DNA of 64,000 nt, from NCBI GenBank assembly GCA_002438075.1, contig DJSQ01000212.1, positions 11,372 through 75,371 of the forward strand, in the 5' to 3' direction. Below the pieces are notes generated by a model, which ran no database searches, had not been told where the DNA came from, and saw only the letters and a program-made list of their open reading frames with translations. The first letter of the stretch is position 1, and each line of letters starts with the position of its first letter. The DNA comes from Clostridiales bacterium UBA6330. GTDB taxonomy: Bacteria; Bacillota; Clostridia; Oscillospirales; CAG-272. The position numbers and the translations under genes are program-made. Shown one piece after another: positions 51,949 to 60,674 of this stretch.

Positions 51949-54900
51949 ATGAAAAAACGCAGTTATCGTATATGGTTACCTGCCCTGCTGGCGGTTGTAT
52001 TGCTGGTTGGAATTATAGGCGGATCCATTGCGACTACCCTTGCCAACAGCGGCTTGGTTTCCGGTGGGCGGGGGTTGACCCGAGTCGGAAATCTCGATTT
52101 GGATGCGCTTCGGAGACAATATCTCTCGGAAGCGGTTCAGGAATATCAACGGTACAATTATTCGGGAGAACGGTGGGTCATTGTCGAGCTGAATGGCGAT
52201 AACCTTTACGATCTCTATCGGAAGAGTACCGGCTACGACAGCTTTCAGGCGTTCTGCGCGTCTGATGTGGGTAAGAAATACCGTGAGGAAATTTCGGAAA
52301 AGCAGCAGAGCTTTTTGGAGCGTCTGGATGCCTCCGATTTGGAATATTCCTATAAATATTCCTATTCCACACTGAACAATGGTATTGCAATCCGTATCGG
52401 CGGAGATGATTGCCGCACCGTTTCCGAAATGGCGGACGTAAAGGGCGTTTATTTCTCCGAGAATTATGCGGTTCCGAAGGTAGCGGTCACCAATAACGCA
52501 AATGTCTATACCACGGGTATTTACAATGCGAACGGAATCAGCGAAAAGGGCGAAGGAATGGTTGTTGCCATTCTGGATACGGGTCTGGATTATACGCATG
52601 AGGCGTTTCAGATGACGCTGAAGTCTCCGGCATGGAGCAAAAGCTACGTTGCACAGCGGATGGCGGCGGCAGGGGACAGCTTTTATGCCAAGGCATCCGT
52701 AGATGACGTTTATTACAATGAAAAGGTCCCGTTCGCTTATGACTACGCGGACGATGATAGTGATGTTTTCCCGCAATACAGCTCGCACGGCACGCACGTT
52801 GCGGGGATTGTGGCGGGCAAGAGCAATTATGTTGTCAATGAAGAGACCGGCGAGACCTTCCTTGGCGTTGCACCTGAGGCACAGCTTGTAATCGGCAAGG
52901 TCTTTACCGACAACTTGGATAATGAAGGACTGGGCGGCGCAAATTCGGTGGATATTCTGGCGGCGATCAGCGACTGTGTTGAGCTTGGTGTTGACATCAT
53001 CAACATGAGTCTCGGCTCAAGCGCCGGCTTCTCGGATGCAAAGAGCGACAGCTTCACCAATGGTGTTTACGATCGGGTCCGTGAAGCGGGCATCAGCTTG
53101 GTGGTTGCGGCGAGCAACGATTACAGCTCCGGCTTCGGCGGCGGGAACGGTACCAACCTTTCCGGAAACCCCGACAGCGGAACTGTCGGCTCTCCTTCCA
53201 CCTATGACGCGGCGTTGTCTGTGGCTTCCATCAACGGACAGAAGGCAAGCTACATCCTTGCAAACGGGGAAGCGGCGTTCATCACAGAGGCGAGCGACGG
53301 AAACGGAAACAAGTTTGATTTCGTCGGGCAGCTTTACGAGCTTACCGGAAAGTCTAAAAACGAAGTTCTCAATTTCAAGTATGTTGTCATCGGCGGTGTT
53401 GGCAGATCAAGCAACTACACCATGCAGGTCAAACGGGAGCTGCAGGACAAGTCCGGCTATGACGGAACGATAGCACTGGTTCAGCGTGGCGATATCACCT
53501 TTGCGGAAAAGGTGCAGAACGCAATGGACAACGGTGCGGATGCCGTTATCATTTACAACAATCTTTCGGGTACCATTTCCATGTCGCTCGGAGACGTGGA
53601 GAACCCTGTGCCGACCTGCTCCATTCAGATGGATGCGGGAAAGGTCCTGTTGGCAGGAGCTAAGGGCAGCATCGGTTCTGTGACCGTCGGCTCTCAGCAG
53701 AAGGCGGGACCGTTCATGTCGGATTTCTCCAGCTGGGGACCGACTCCCGACCTGCGTCTGCGTCCCGAAATTACCGCGCACGGCGGAGAAATCACCTCGG
53801 CGGTTGCGGGCGGCTATGACATCTACAGCGGAACCAGTATGGCGGCGCCGAATATGGCGGGTGCCATTGCACTGCTTCGTCAGCATCTGAAGAACAGCGG
53901 GCTTTCGGGTAAGGCTTTGAATGCGCGCGTCAATCAGGTCCTGATGAGCACGGCAACCATTGCACTCAACGAAGAGGGCAACCCGTATTCCCCGAGAAAG
54001 CAGGGAGCGGGGCTTGCCGGAATCAAGGATGCGATTGAATCCGAAGGGTACATTACGGTTCGTGACAAGGACGGCAATGTGCTGGATAAAACCAAGGTGG
54101 AGTTGTTTGACGATAAGGACAGACTCGGCGTTTACGAGTTTACCTTTACGGTTTGGAACGTCACCGATAAGGCGACCTCCTATCAGCCTACCACCTATGT
54201 AATGACCGAAACGCTTGCTTCCGACGGAAAGACCGTTGCGGAGAAGGCGTATATGCTGAACAGCAACAGCACCGTGGTTTATACGGTGAACGGTGAAGAG
54301 CTGAACGGCTCGGTTACGGTTCCCGCGAACGGAAGCGTGGATGTCAAGGTCCGCATTACACTGAATGATACCGCGAAAAAGTACCTTGACGACAGCTTTG
54401 AAAACGGTATGTATGTAGAAGGGTTTGTCTCTCTGAAGGCTGAAGGCGAGACAAAGATCACACTCGGCGTTCCGTATCTTGCGTTCTACGGGGATTGGAA
54501 TGATGCGCCGCTGTTTGACTACAGCGAGTATGAGCTGGCGGAAAGCCAGAAGGATACCTCTGTACCCGAGGAGGATAAGCTGGTTGCAAGCGCGGCAAGC
54601 ACCCGCGTCATCGGAAGATACTACGGCAGTAAGTACATTCTGCCGATGGGGTCTTACATCTATACGATGGATGAGACGGACGTAAAGCTCTATCCCGAGA
54701 AGGAAAAGATTGCAGTTTCGAGATTTGATACCGAGGGACAGCACACCATTTATGAAGTGTATATGGTCTACGCGGGATTGCTCCGCGGAGCGGCATATAT
54801 GCACATTGAGGTGACGGACGCGGTAACGGGCGATGTGGTGTTCTCCAAGGTTCAGGAGAATGTCAGCAAGTCCTATGCGGCAGGCGGCTCGGCTCGCCCG

Positions 54901-57900
54901 TCGGCAGTCATGCTGGAAATTAGTCCTGCGGAATGGAATCTGGTGAACAACGGAACCTACCTCGTTTCGCTCAAGGGTGAGCTTGATTATGAGGGCGGCG
55001 AAAATCCAAAGCGGAACAGCTTCGATTTTCAGTTTACTGTGGACTATGAGGCTCCGCAGATCAACGATTATCGCATCCGTTATGAGGCTTATACCGAAAA
55101 CAAGCAGACCAAGTACCGCATTTACATGGATGTCGATGTGTACGACAACCAATATGTGCAGGACGTGATGCCCTGCTATGTGCGGGAAGATGCGGACGGT
55201 ACAAGATCGCTGACGCTTCTGACGCAGTATCCGATTCCCGTATACGGTGAGCAGGGCAAGCAGTCTACGGTCAGCTTTGAGATTACCGATATCTATGACG
55301 ACTATGTAAAGACCGGTAAGCTGTATCTGGCGGTTGAGGACTACGCAATGAACCAGACCACCTATCTGGTAACTCCGGAGGAGGGACTTGGCGAAGCGGG
55401 AACCATTACGCTGACCCCTGACGAGCTTCTGAAGAAAACAGATAAGATCGGAAACAACACAGACGATAAAAAGACACCGTATAACATCTATGAACTGACA
55501 CTGGCACCCAATCAGCTTTACAAGCCTACGGTGGATGCACCTGCCGGAAGCGGAGTGGCGCACAATCTGACGTGGCGGATTAAGAGCGGCAGTGAATATG
55601 TCCTGACGAAAAACGAAGAAATCTTTGCCAAGTCGGGAAGTGCAGGCAAGGATGTGATCATGCAGCTGATCTACGGAGATGATGACGATGAGAATTCGAC
55701 CCCGATGATCTATGCAGAGGTCACCCTGCAAATACGCGGTGAAGAAAAAGCATTGCAGGATCCCGAAAAAATTGTGCTGGAGCCTGCACTCGATGCGGAT
55801 TATCGCGCAGTGAACATCGACAGCCTTGCTGCAATTACATTGAACCCGAACATGACGGTTGCCATGCGTGCGGGCTTTACTCCTTGGTATCGGACCGACA
55901 TTCCGCTGAAGTGGTCCTCCTCGAATGAGTCGGTTGCAAGGGTGGATGCGGACGGAAACGTGACTGCACTGGCAAAGGGCTCCGTATACATCACCGTGGA
56001 AGCGGAAGGGTATGCGCGTCTGAGAAAATCGGTGAGAGTTACGGTGAACAGCGAGTTCCGCGTGACAAGCTACACGCTGTATAACTACTACGGCGGCGAG
56101 AACTGCGAAATTCCGGACAATCTGAATATTTCCTCTTTGGACGAGGATTGCTTCAAGAATAATAAGACTGTAAGACGGATCGTGCTTCCGAAATCGCTGA
56201 CGGAAATTCCCGCCGGCGCGTTCATGGGATGCGACAATCTGGAGGAAATTGTAATCGGAAGCCAGTGCACAACGGTAGGCAATTATGCTTTCCGCGACTG
56301 CAAAAAGCTGAGGTCCATTGAGTTTGCTCCGTTTGCGGACCGTAACGGCAAGGTGTCCGAGGAGTTCGCAGGCACCATCACGATTGGCAGAGAGGCGTTT
56401 GCGGGTTGTACCTCGCTGACGACCATTATCAATGAAAAGCGGATGACCGCGATTCATGCAAGCGCATTCTCCGGATGCTCCTCGCTGACCTCGATTGATC
56501 TGACACAGCTGCGTTACGCCGGGAAAGAAGCATTTGCGCGTTGCACTGCGTTGAGCACTGTTAACACGAGCGAGAACACCGCTTTCAGCGAAGGGATGTT
56601 CTCGGGGTGCACAGCACTTACCGAATTTGTTTTCAAGGGCGATATCCTTCCGGCATCTGCGTTCAACGGCTGCCGCAAGCTCTCGTCGATTACCTTTACC
56701 TCCTTGAGCTTCCGCGGAATCGGTGAACGTGCACTTCTCGGAACAGCCATTACGCGAATTGTTCTGCCGAACGGTACCTACTCCATTGGGAAAAATGCTT
56801 TCCCGAGCCGACTGCAAAGCGTTACGCTTTCAAAGGATACGGTTCTGAACGGTCTTTCCGAATCTCCTTTCGGTACCTGCACCGGCTTTACTGCTTTCGA
56901 TGTGGAGCCGGGAAGCACGCACTACAGCGTGGTGAACGGTCTGCTTCTGAGCAAGGATCAAACCGAATTGATTGCGGTTCCTTACGGAAAGAGCGATGTG
57001 TCGCAGGAAACAATTCCTTCAACAGTAAAAGTTCTCGCTTCCGGTGTGTTTGCGGGAATCCGCAGCATTACCGAATGGGATCTGACGGGGTGCACTTCGG
57101 TCGGCGCCTATGCGTTCGCCGGCTCCGGTCTTACCACAGTAAATCTGGGCGGAATGACCTCGTTGCCCGATGGAATTTTCTCGGGGTGCAGTAAGCTGAC
57201 AACCGTTACCGGCGCAGAGCAGGTAACATCGGTTGGAAAATATGCTTTTGCTTCCTGCCTTGGACTGAAGAGCATTTCGCTCCCCGCTGTTCGGACGCTT
57301 GGTGCATATGCGTTTAATGCTGCTGGAATTACAGCGATTGATGCGCCGCAGGTGACCTCGGTCGGTATCTGCGCCTTTGAGAGCACCCGGGTGACGGAGT
57401 TGAACTTCCCGAAACTGGCGGATATCGGTTATGCAGCGTTCCACGGAATGCCCAATCTCCGCACGGCAACCGTCGGTGCGGTGACCTACATGGGTGAACT
57501 GGCATTTGCCTCCTCTCCCAAGTTGACAACGGTGGTATTCGGTGACGGAACGACTGTCATTGGTGCGTATGCCTTCTACGACGGAAGCACGACGATGAGC
57601 CTTACCGAGGTGACGTTGCCCGATAGCGTGAAGCAAATCGGACAGTTGGCGTTTGCGAATACCGGAATTCTGAGCGTGAATCTCACAGGAGTGAACGAAA
57701 TCGGTGCCTATGCGTTTGCACAGTGCAAATCTCTTGAGACTGCGGACTTGAAAAACGCGAAAACCATCGGTGCCTATGCGTTCCTTTCCACTGCATTGAC
57801 TTCGGTCAATCTGGCGAATGCCGAAACCGTTGGTGAGCGTGCGTTCTACGGTGTGCCGCTGACCTCGGTCAACTTTGGAAAGCTCCGCGTGCTTGGAAGC

Positions 57901-59532
57901 TATGCGTTTGCAAATACCAAGCTGACTACGGTGACCTTGCCTGCAACCTTTACCGATGCTTACTACGATTATGAGTGGACGACCTACGATGAGAAGGGCA
58001 GAGTGGAGGATGAGAAGTCCCGCAAGCTACCGTGCTACGGTGACGGTGCTTTCGCAGGAATTGCAACATTGCGTGAAATCAAGGTGGAATCCAACGGCGA
58101 TTACCGTTCGATTGACGGTGTCCTTTATGTCAGCACCGAAAACGGCTTGATTCTGTTGCAGTATCCGTTGGCGTGTGGACATACAAGCTATCGCGTTGCG
58201 GACGGGACGGTGATGATTGGAGCAAGCGCATTTGAGTGTCCCGATAAATACGAGAGTGAGACTGCGCTGACAACCATTGAATTCCCGTACACGCTGAAGC
58301 GCATCGGTGCATATGCGTTCTATAAATCCAAGGTCGTTAACTACACCTTCAACAGCGTGGAGGCGCCGGTTCTGCTTTCCGAGTATGTTGATCCGAACCA
58401 GTCCTTCTCCGATCAGGTGCTCTCTGCAATCTTCGGCGACAGCTCCTCCGGAAACGCGCTTGGTTCCACCATCTACTACGCAAACTTTGCCGACTTCGTT
58501 GCAAAACGGGTTTACAAGGACATTTTCAACAAGGATTTCTATGATTCGGAGGATTTCGGACTGCATATGACCATTCCGAAGAACGGAACGGGCTATGATA
58601 CCGTGATTTGGACAAGCTTCTTCGGCGACGTTCGGAAAACCGAGGAAAATCTGCCCGACGACACGACCCACGCCGCATTTGATGCAATTGACCGACTTCT
58701 GAACACCTCGCTTGAGAGCATTCAGGGCGCAACAACGCTCTCCGAGCTTGACGCGATTGCACAGGACGTGCTGGCGGCAAGACGTGCTTACAACCGTGTG
58801 ACGCTGAGCGATCAGCTGGCACTTTGTGCGGAGCGTTATGAGCGTCTGCTGAGCTATGAGAAGGCGCTTCGGGATGCGAAGGAGCGGCTGGGCGCACCTG
58901 TGGCAATCAAGGAGCTGAAGCTCTCTTCGATGCCGGATAAAATCCGTTATAAGGTGGGCGAGTCCTTTGACCCGACAGGAATGGTTCTCAAGCTGATTTA
59001 TGAGGATGAATCCGAAGTTCTGCTGACTGCCGGAAATTACACCCTGGACAAGACAGTTCTGCACGCGGGAGATGAATCGGTGACCATTACCTATACCGAC
59101 CGCGGCAAGACCTACACGGCTACTGTCAAGGTCAATGTGGAAGGGCAGGAGGTCAAAGAGCCCGAGGTGCTGGAGACCCCGACCGTTACGGTTTCGGAGA
59201 GCGGACTGGCTACATGGAACGCAGTTCCGAATGCGACAGGCTATCGCTACAGAATCGGCGACGGAGAAGAGCAGACCACGACCGCAACCGAGCTGCAACT
59301 GACCGACGGGCAGACCCTGACGGTGATGGCACTTGGTGACGGTACGAATTACACCGACAGCGCTTACAGTGAGGCGGTGACATGGACAAATCCCAACAAG
59401 GGTGAGACCAAGCCGGAAAAGAACGGCTTGCCCGCTTTTGCAATCGTTTTGATTGCATTGGGCGGGGTGGTTGTGCTTGGCGGAGCAGGCTTCGGTGTTT
59501 ACCTCCTCATTAAAAAGAAGAAAGGAAGATGA
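51949..59532 (+). CDS. Giant S8 (subtilisin-like) serine protease fused to a BspA LRR array, membrane-anchored
   Basis: A 2,527-residue protein. The ATG at 51949 follows GGAGGAAGAT; an upstream 6-residue extension is less likely. After an N-terminal membrane/signal segment (LPALLAVVLLVGIIGGSIA) comes a C5a-peptidase/lactocepin-like catalytic domain: Asp210 (VVAILDTGLDYTHEAF), His280 (SSHGTHVAGIVAG), oxyanion Asn390 (AASNDY) and Ser630 (SGTSMAAPNMAGA), with a PA-type insert (about 450-600). Fn3-like domains (about 690-1270) and a Big_2-type Ig unit (1275-1365) follow, then a BspA LRR array (about 1380-2145), a helical segment (2237-2314), an Ig-like domain, an Fn3 unit and a C-terminal membrane helix ending KKKKGR (no LPxTG). 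All four active-site residues are present, so it should be an active cell-surface protease. The fusion with BspA LRRs is unusual. Confidence 0.85.
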   Translation: MKKRSYRIWLPALLAVVLLVGIIGGSIATTLANSGLVSGGRGLTRVGNLDLDALRRQYLSEAVQEYQRYNYSGERWVIVELNGDNLYDLYRKSTGYDSFQAFCASDVGKKYREEISEKQQSFLERLDASDLEYSYKYSYSTLNNGIAIRIGGDDCRTVSEMADVKGVYFSENYAVPKVAVTNNANVYTTGIYNANGISEKGEGMVVAILDTGLDYTHEAFQMTLKSPAWSKSYVAQRMAAAGDSFYAKASVDDVYYNEKVPFAYDYADDDSDVFPQYSSHGTHVAGIVAGKSNYVVNEETGETFLGVAPEAQLVIGKVFTDNLDNEGLGGANSVDILAAISDCVELGVDIINMSLGSSAGFSDAKSDSFTNGVYDRVREAGISLVVAASNDYSSGFGGGNGTNLSGNPDSGTVGSPSTYDAALSVASINGQKASYILANGEAAFITEASDGNGNKFDFVGQLYELTGKSKNEVLNFKYVVIGGVGRSSNYTMQVKRELQDKSGYDGTIALVQRGDITFAEKVQNAMDNGADAVIIYNNLSGTISMSLGDVENPVPTCSIQMDAGKVLLAGAKGSIGSVTVGSQQKAGPFMSDFSSWGPTPDLRLRPEITAHGGEITSAVAGGYDIYSGTSMAAPNMAGAIALLRQHLKNSGLSGKALNARVNQVLMSTATIALNEEGNPYSPRKQGAGLAGIKDAIESEGYITVRDKDGNVLDKTKVELFDDKDRLGVYEFTFTVWNVTDKATSYQPTTYVMTETLASDGKTVAEKAYMLNSNSTVVYTVNGEELNGSVTVPANGSVDVKVRITLNDTAKKYLDDSFENGMYVEGFVSLKAEGETKITLGVPYLAFYGDWNDAPLFDYSEYELAESQKDTSVPEEDKLVASAASTRVIGRYYGSKYILPMGSYIYTMDETDVKLYPEKEKIAVSRFDTEGQHTIYEVYMVYAGLLRGAAYMHIEVTDAVTGDVVFSKVQENVSKSYAAGGSARPSAVMLEISPAEWNLVNNGTYLVSLKGELDYEGGENPKRNSFDFQFTVDYEAPQINDYRIRYEAYTENKQTKYRIYMDVDVYDNQYVQDVMPCYVREDADGTRSLTLLTQYPIPVYGEQGKQSTVSFEITDIYDDYVKTGKLYLAVEDYAMNQTTYLVTPEEGLGEAGTITLTPDELLKKTDKIGNNTDDKKTPYNIYELTLAPNQLYKPTVDAPAGSGVAHNLTWRIKSGSEYVLTKNEEIFAKSGSAGKDVIMQLIYGDDDDENSTPMIYAEVTLQIRGEEKALQDPEKIVLEPALDADYRAVNIDSLAAITLNPNMTVAMRAGFTPWYRTDIPLKWSSSNESVARVDADGNVTALAKGSVYITVEAEGYARLRKSVRVTVNSEFRVTSYTLYNYYGGENCEIPDNLNISSLDEDCFKNNKTVRRIVLPKSLTEIPAGAFMGCDNLEEIVIGSQCTTVGNYAFRDCKKLRSIEFAPFADRNGKVSEEFAGTITIGREAFAGCTSLTTIINEKRMTAIHASAFSGCSSLTSIDLTQLRYAGKEAFARCTALSTVNTSENTAFSEGMFSGCTALTEFVFKGDILPASAFNGCRKLSSITFTSLSFRGIGERALLGTAITRIVLPNGTYSIGKNAFPSRLQSVTLSKDTVLNGLSESPFGTCTGFTAFDVEPGSTHYSVVNGLLLSKDQTELIAVPYGKSDVSQETIPSTVKVLASGVFAGIRSITEWDLTGCTSVGAYAFAGSGLTTVNLGGMTSLPDGIFSGCSKLTTVTGAEQVTSVGKYAFASCLGLKSISLPAVRTLGAYAFNAAGITAIDAPQVTSVGICAFESTRVTELNFPKLADIGYAAFHGMPNLRTATVGAVTYMGELAFASSPKLTTVVFGDGTTVIGAYAFYDGSTTMSLTEVTLPDSVKQIGQLAFANTGILSVNLTGVNEIGAYAFAQCKSLETADLKNAKTIGAYAFLSTALTSVNLANAETVGERAFYGVPLTSVNFGKLRVLGSYAFANTKLTTVTLPATFTDAYYDYEWTTYDEKGRVEDEKSRKLPCYGDGAFAGIATLREIKVESNGDYRSIDGVLYVSTENGLILLQYPLACGHTSYRVADGTVMIGASAFECPDKYESETALTTIEFPYTLKRIGAYAFYKSKVVNYTFNSVEAPVLLSEYVDPNQSFSDQVLSAIFGDSSSGNALGSTIYYANFADFVAKRVYKDIFNKDFYDSEDFGLHMTIPKNGTGYDTVIWTSFFGDVRKTEENLPDDTTHAAFDAIDRLLNTSLESIQGATTLSELDAIAQDVLAARRAYNRVTLSDQLALCAERYERLLSYEKALRDAKERLGAPVAIKELKLSSMPDKIRYKVGESFDPTGMVLKLIYEDESEVLLTAGNYTLDKTVLHAGDESVTITYTDRGKTYTATVKVNVEGQEVKEPEVLETPTVTVSESGLATWNAVPNATGYRYRIGDGEEQTTTATELQLTDGQTLTVMALGDGTNYTDSAYSEAVTWTNPNKGETKPEKNGLPAFAIVLIALGGVVVLGGAGFGVYLLIKKKKGR

Positions 59533-60650
59533 CACTCGTGAAAAGAAGAAGCCTCTTTCCTCTGATTTGTGGCATTCTGCTCCTCACGGTTATACTCCTT
59601 CTCCCCTCCTGTGGGGAGAAGGGGACCGAGAAGCCCTATGATTTTCTTGTGACCTTCAATTACAACGTCGGAAATCTGGATGTCAGCTGCCCTGACCAGT
59701 ATCTGGGCGTAAAATCCGGAGGTGTGGTTGGAATTGAGCCCGGCTTCAATGACGATTTTAAACTCCGTCCGATTGCAAACTACTATATTGAAGGCTGGTA
59801 TACTCCAAAGCTGGCGGCGGACGGTACTCCGGAAAAGGATCCGACCACGGGGCGCGTGCTTTTGGATAAAAAGTGGAGCTTTGAAACCGATACCGTAACG
59901 GCGGATACCGTGCTTTACGCCAATCTGATTCGGCAGTCGACGTTGTCCTTTGTGGACATCGCAACGGGGGAGGTTGTCAAAACCCTGACCGCAACGCCCG
60001 GGACTCGGCAGAATGAGCTGATTTCGGTTTTGGCTCCTAAAAAGGACGGATACACGCTGGTTGGCTATTATACCGATGCCGCCAAGACCGAGCGTTTTCA
60101 ATGGCCCTTTATCTACGGCGATGAGGATGTCACCGCGTATGTGGATTTTTTGGAAGGAAACTGGTCGATTGCCGATTCTGCGGAGACCTTTAAGCGCGGA
60201 ATTTCCGGAAATAAAAATGTCTATGTGACGGCTGATCTTGATTTCTCGGACACCGTATGGGTTACAACCTCTTATAACGGTACCATTGAGGGCAACGGAC
60301 ACAAGTTGACCGGTCTGACGCTGAAGAAGGATGGCAGCAAAACATCCACCTCCGGCTTCGGTCTGTTCACTACGTTGGGGGCAGACGCGAACCTTCGCAA
60401 TCTGACAATTGAGAATCTGACAATTCGGTTTTCCGCAAGCTTAGCGGGAAGCTATCGAATCGCACCGATTGCGGATGAGATTAAGGCAGGCGCGAAATTC
60501 GATCACGTTACCGTAACGGGCGAGCTGAGCTACGACATTTCAAAGGCGCCCACATCGGAGGTTTATCCGATTGCCGTGAAGAACGGCATATCGGATGCGG
60601 ACATGACTGACTGTGATTTGAATATCTCCCTCGTAAATGTTAACGGGTGA
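59529..60650 (+). CDS. InlB-repeat lipoprotein with beta-helix-like tail
   Basis: A 373-residue lipoprotein whose ATG overlaps the protease stop (ATGA). The signal peptide (LFPLICGILLLTVILLLPSC) has lipobox LPSC. Two InlB/Listeria-Bacteroides-type segments (about 40-150 and 150-210; IEGWYTPKLA and YTLVGYYTDAAKTERFQW) precede a beta-helix-like region with GLUG-type motifs (SYNGTIEGNGHKLTGLTL, then GFGLFTTLGADANLRNLTIE). Coupling to the protease suggests a joint function; a substrate-presenting or docking role is inference. Nothing enzymatic is visible. Confidence 0.65.
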   Translation: MTLVKRRSLFPLICGILLLTVILLLPSCGEKGTEKPYDFLVTFNYNVGNLDVSCPDQYLGVKSGGVVGIEPGFNDDFKLRPIANYYIEGWYTPKLAADGTPEKDPTTGRVLLDKKWSFETDTVTADTVLYANLIRQSTLSFVDIATGEVVKTLTATPGTRQNELISVLAPKKDGYTLVGYYTDAAKTERFQWPFIYGDEDVTAYVDFLEGNWSIADSAETFKRGISGNKNVYVTADLDFSDTVWVTTSYNGTIEGNGHKLTGLTLKKDGSKTSTSGFGLFTTLGADANLRNLTIENLTIRFSASLAGSYRIAPIADEIKAGAKFDHVTVTGELSYDISKAPTSEVYPIAVKNGISDADMTDCDLNISLVNVNG

Positions 60651-60674
60651 AAGAAAATAAAAGGAGAAACAAAA

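Noticed and set aside
59400..59532. Sortase LPxTG signal at the end of the S8-LRR protein
   Set aside because: The nearest string is NGLPAFAIV, which lacks the Thr-Gly; a membrane helix with a KKKKGR tail fits a simple membrane anchor.
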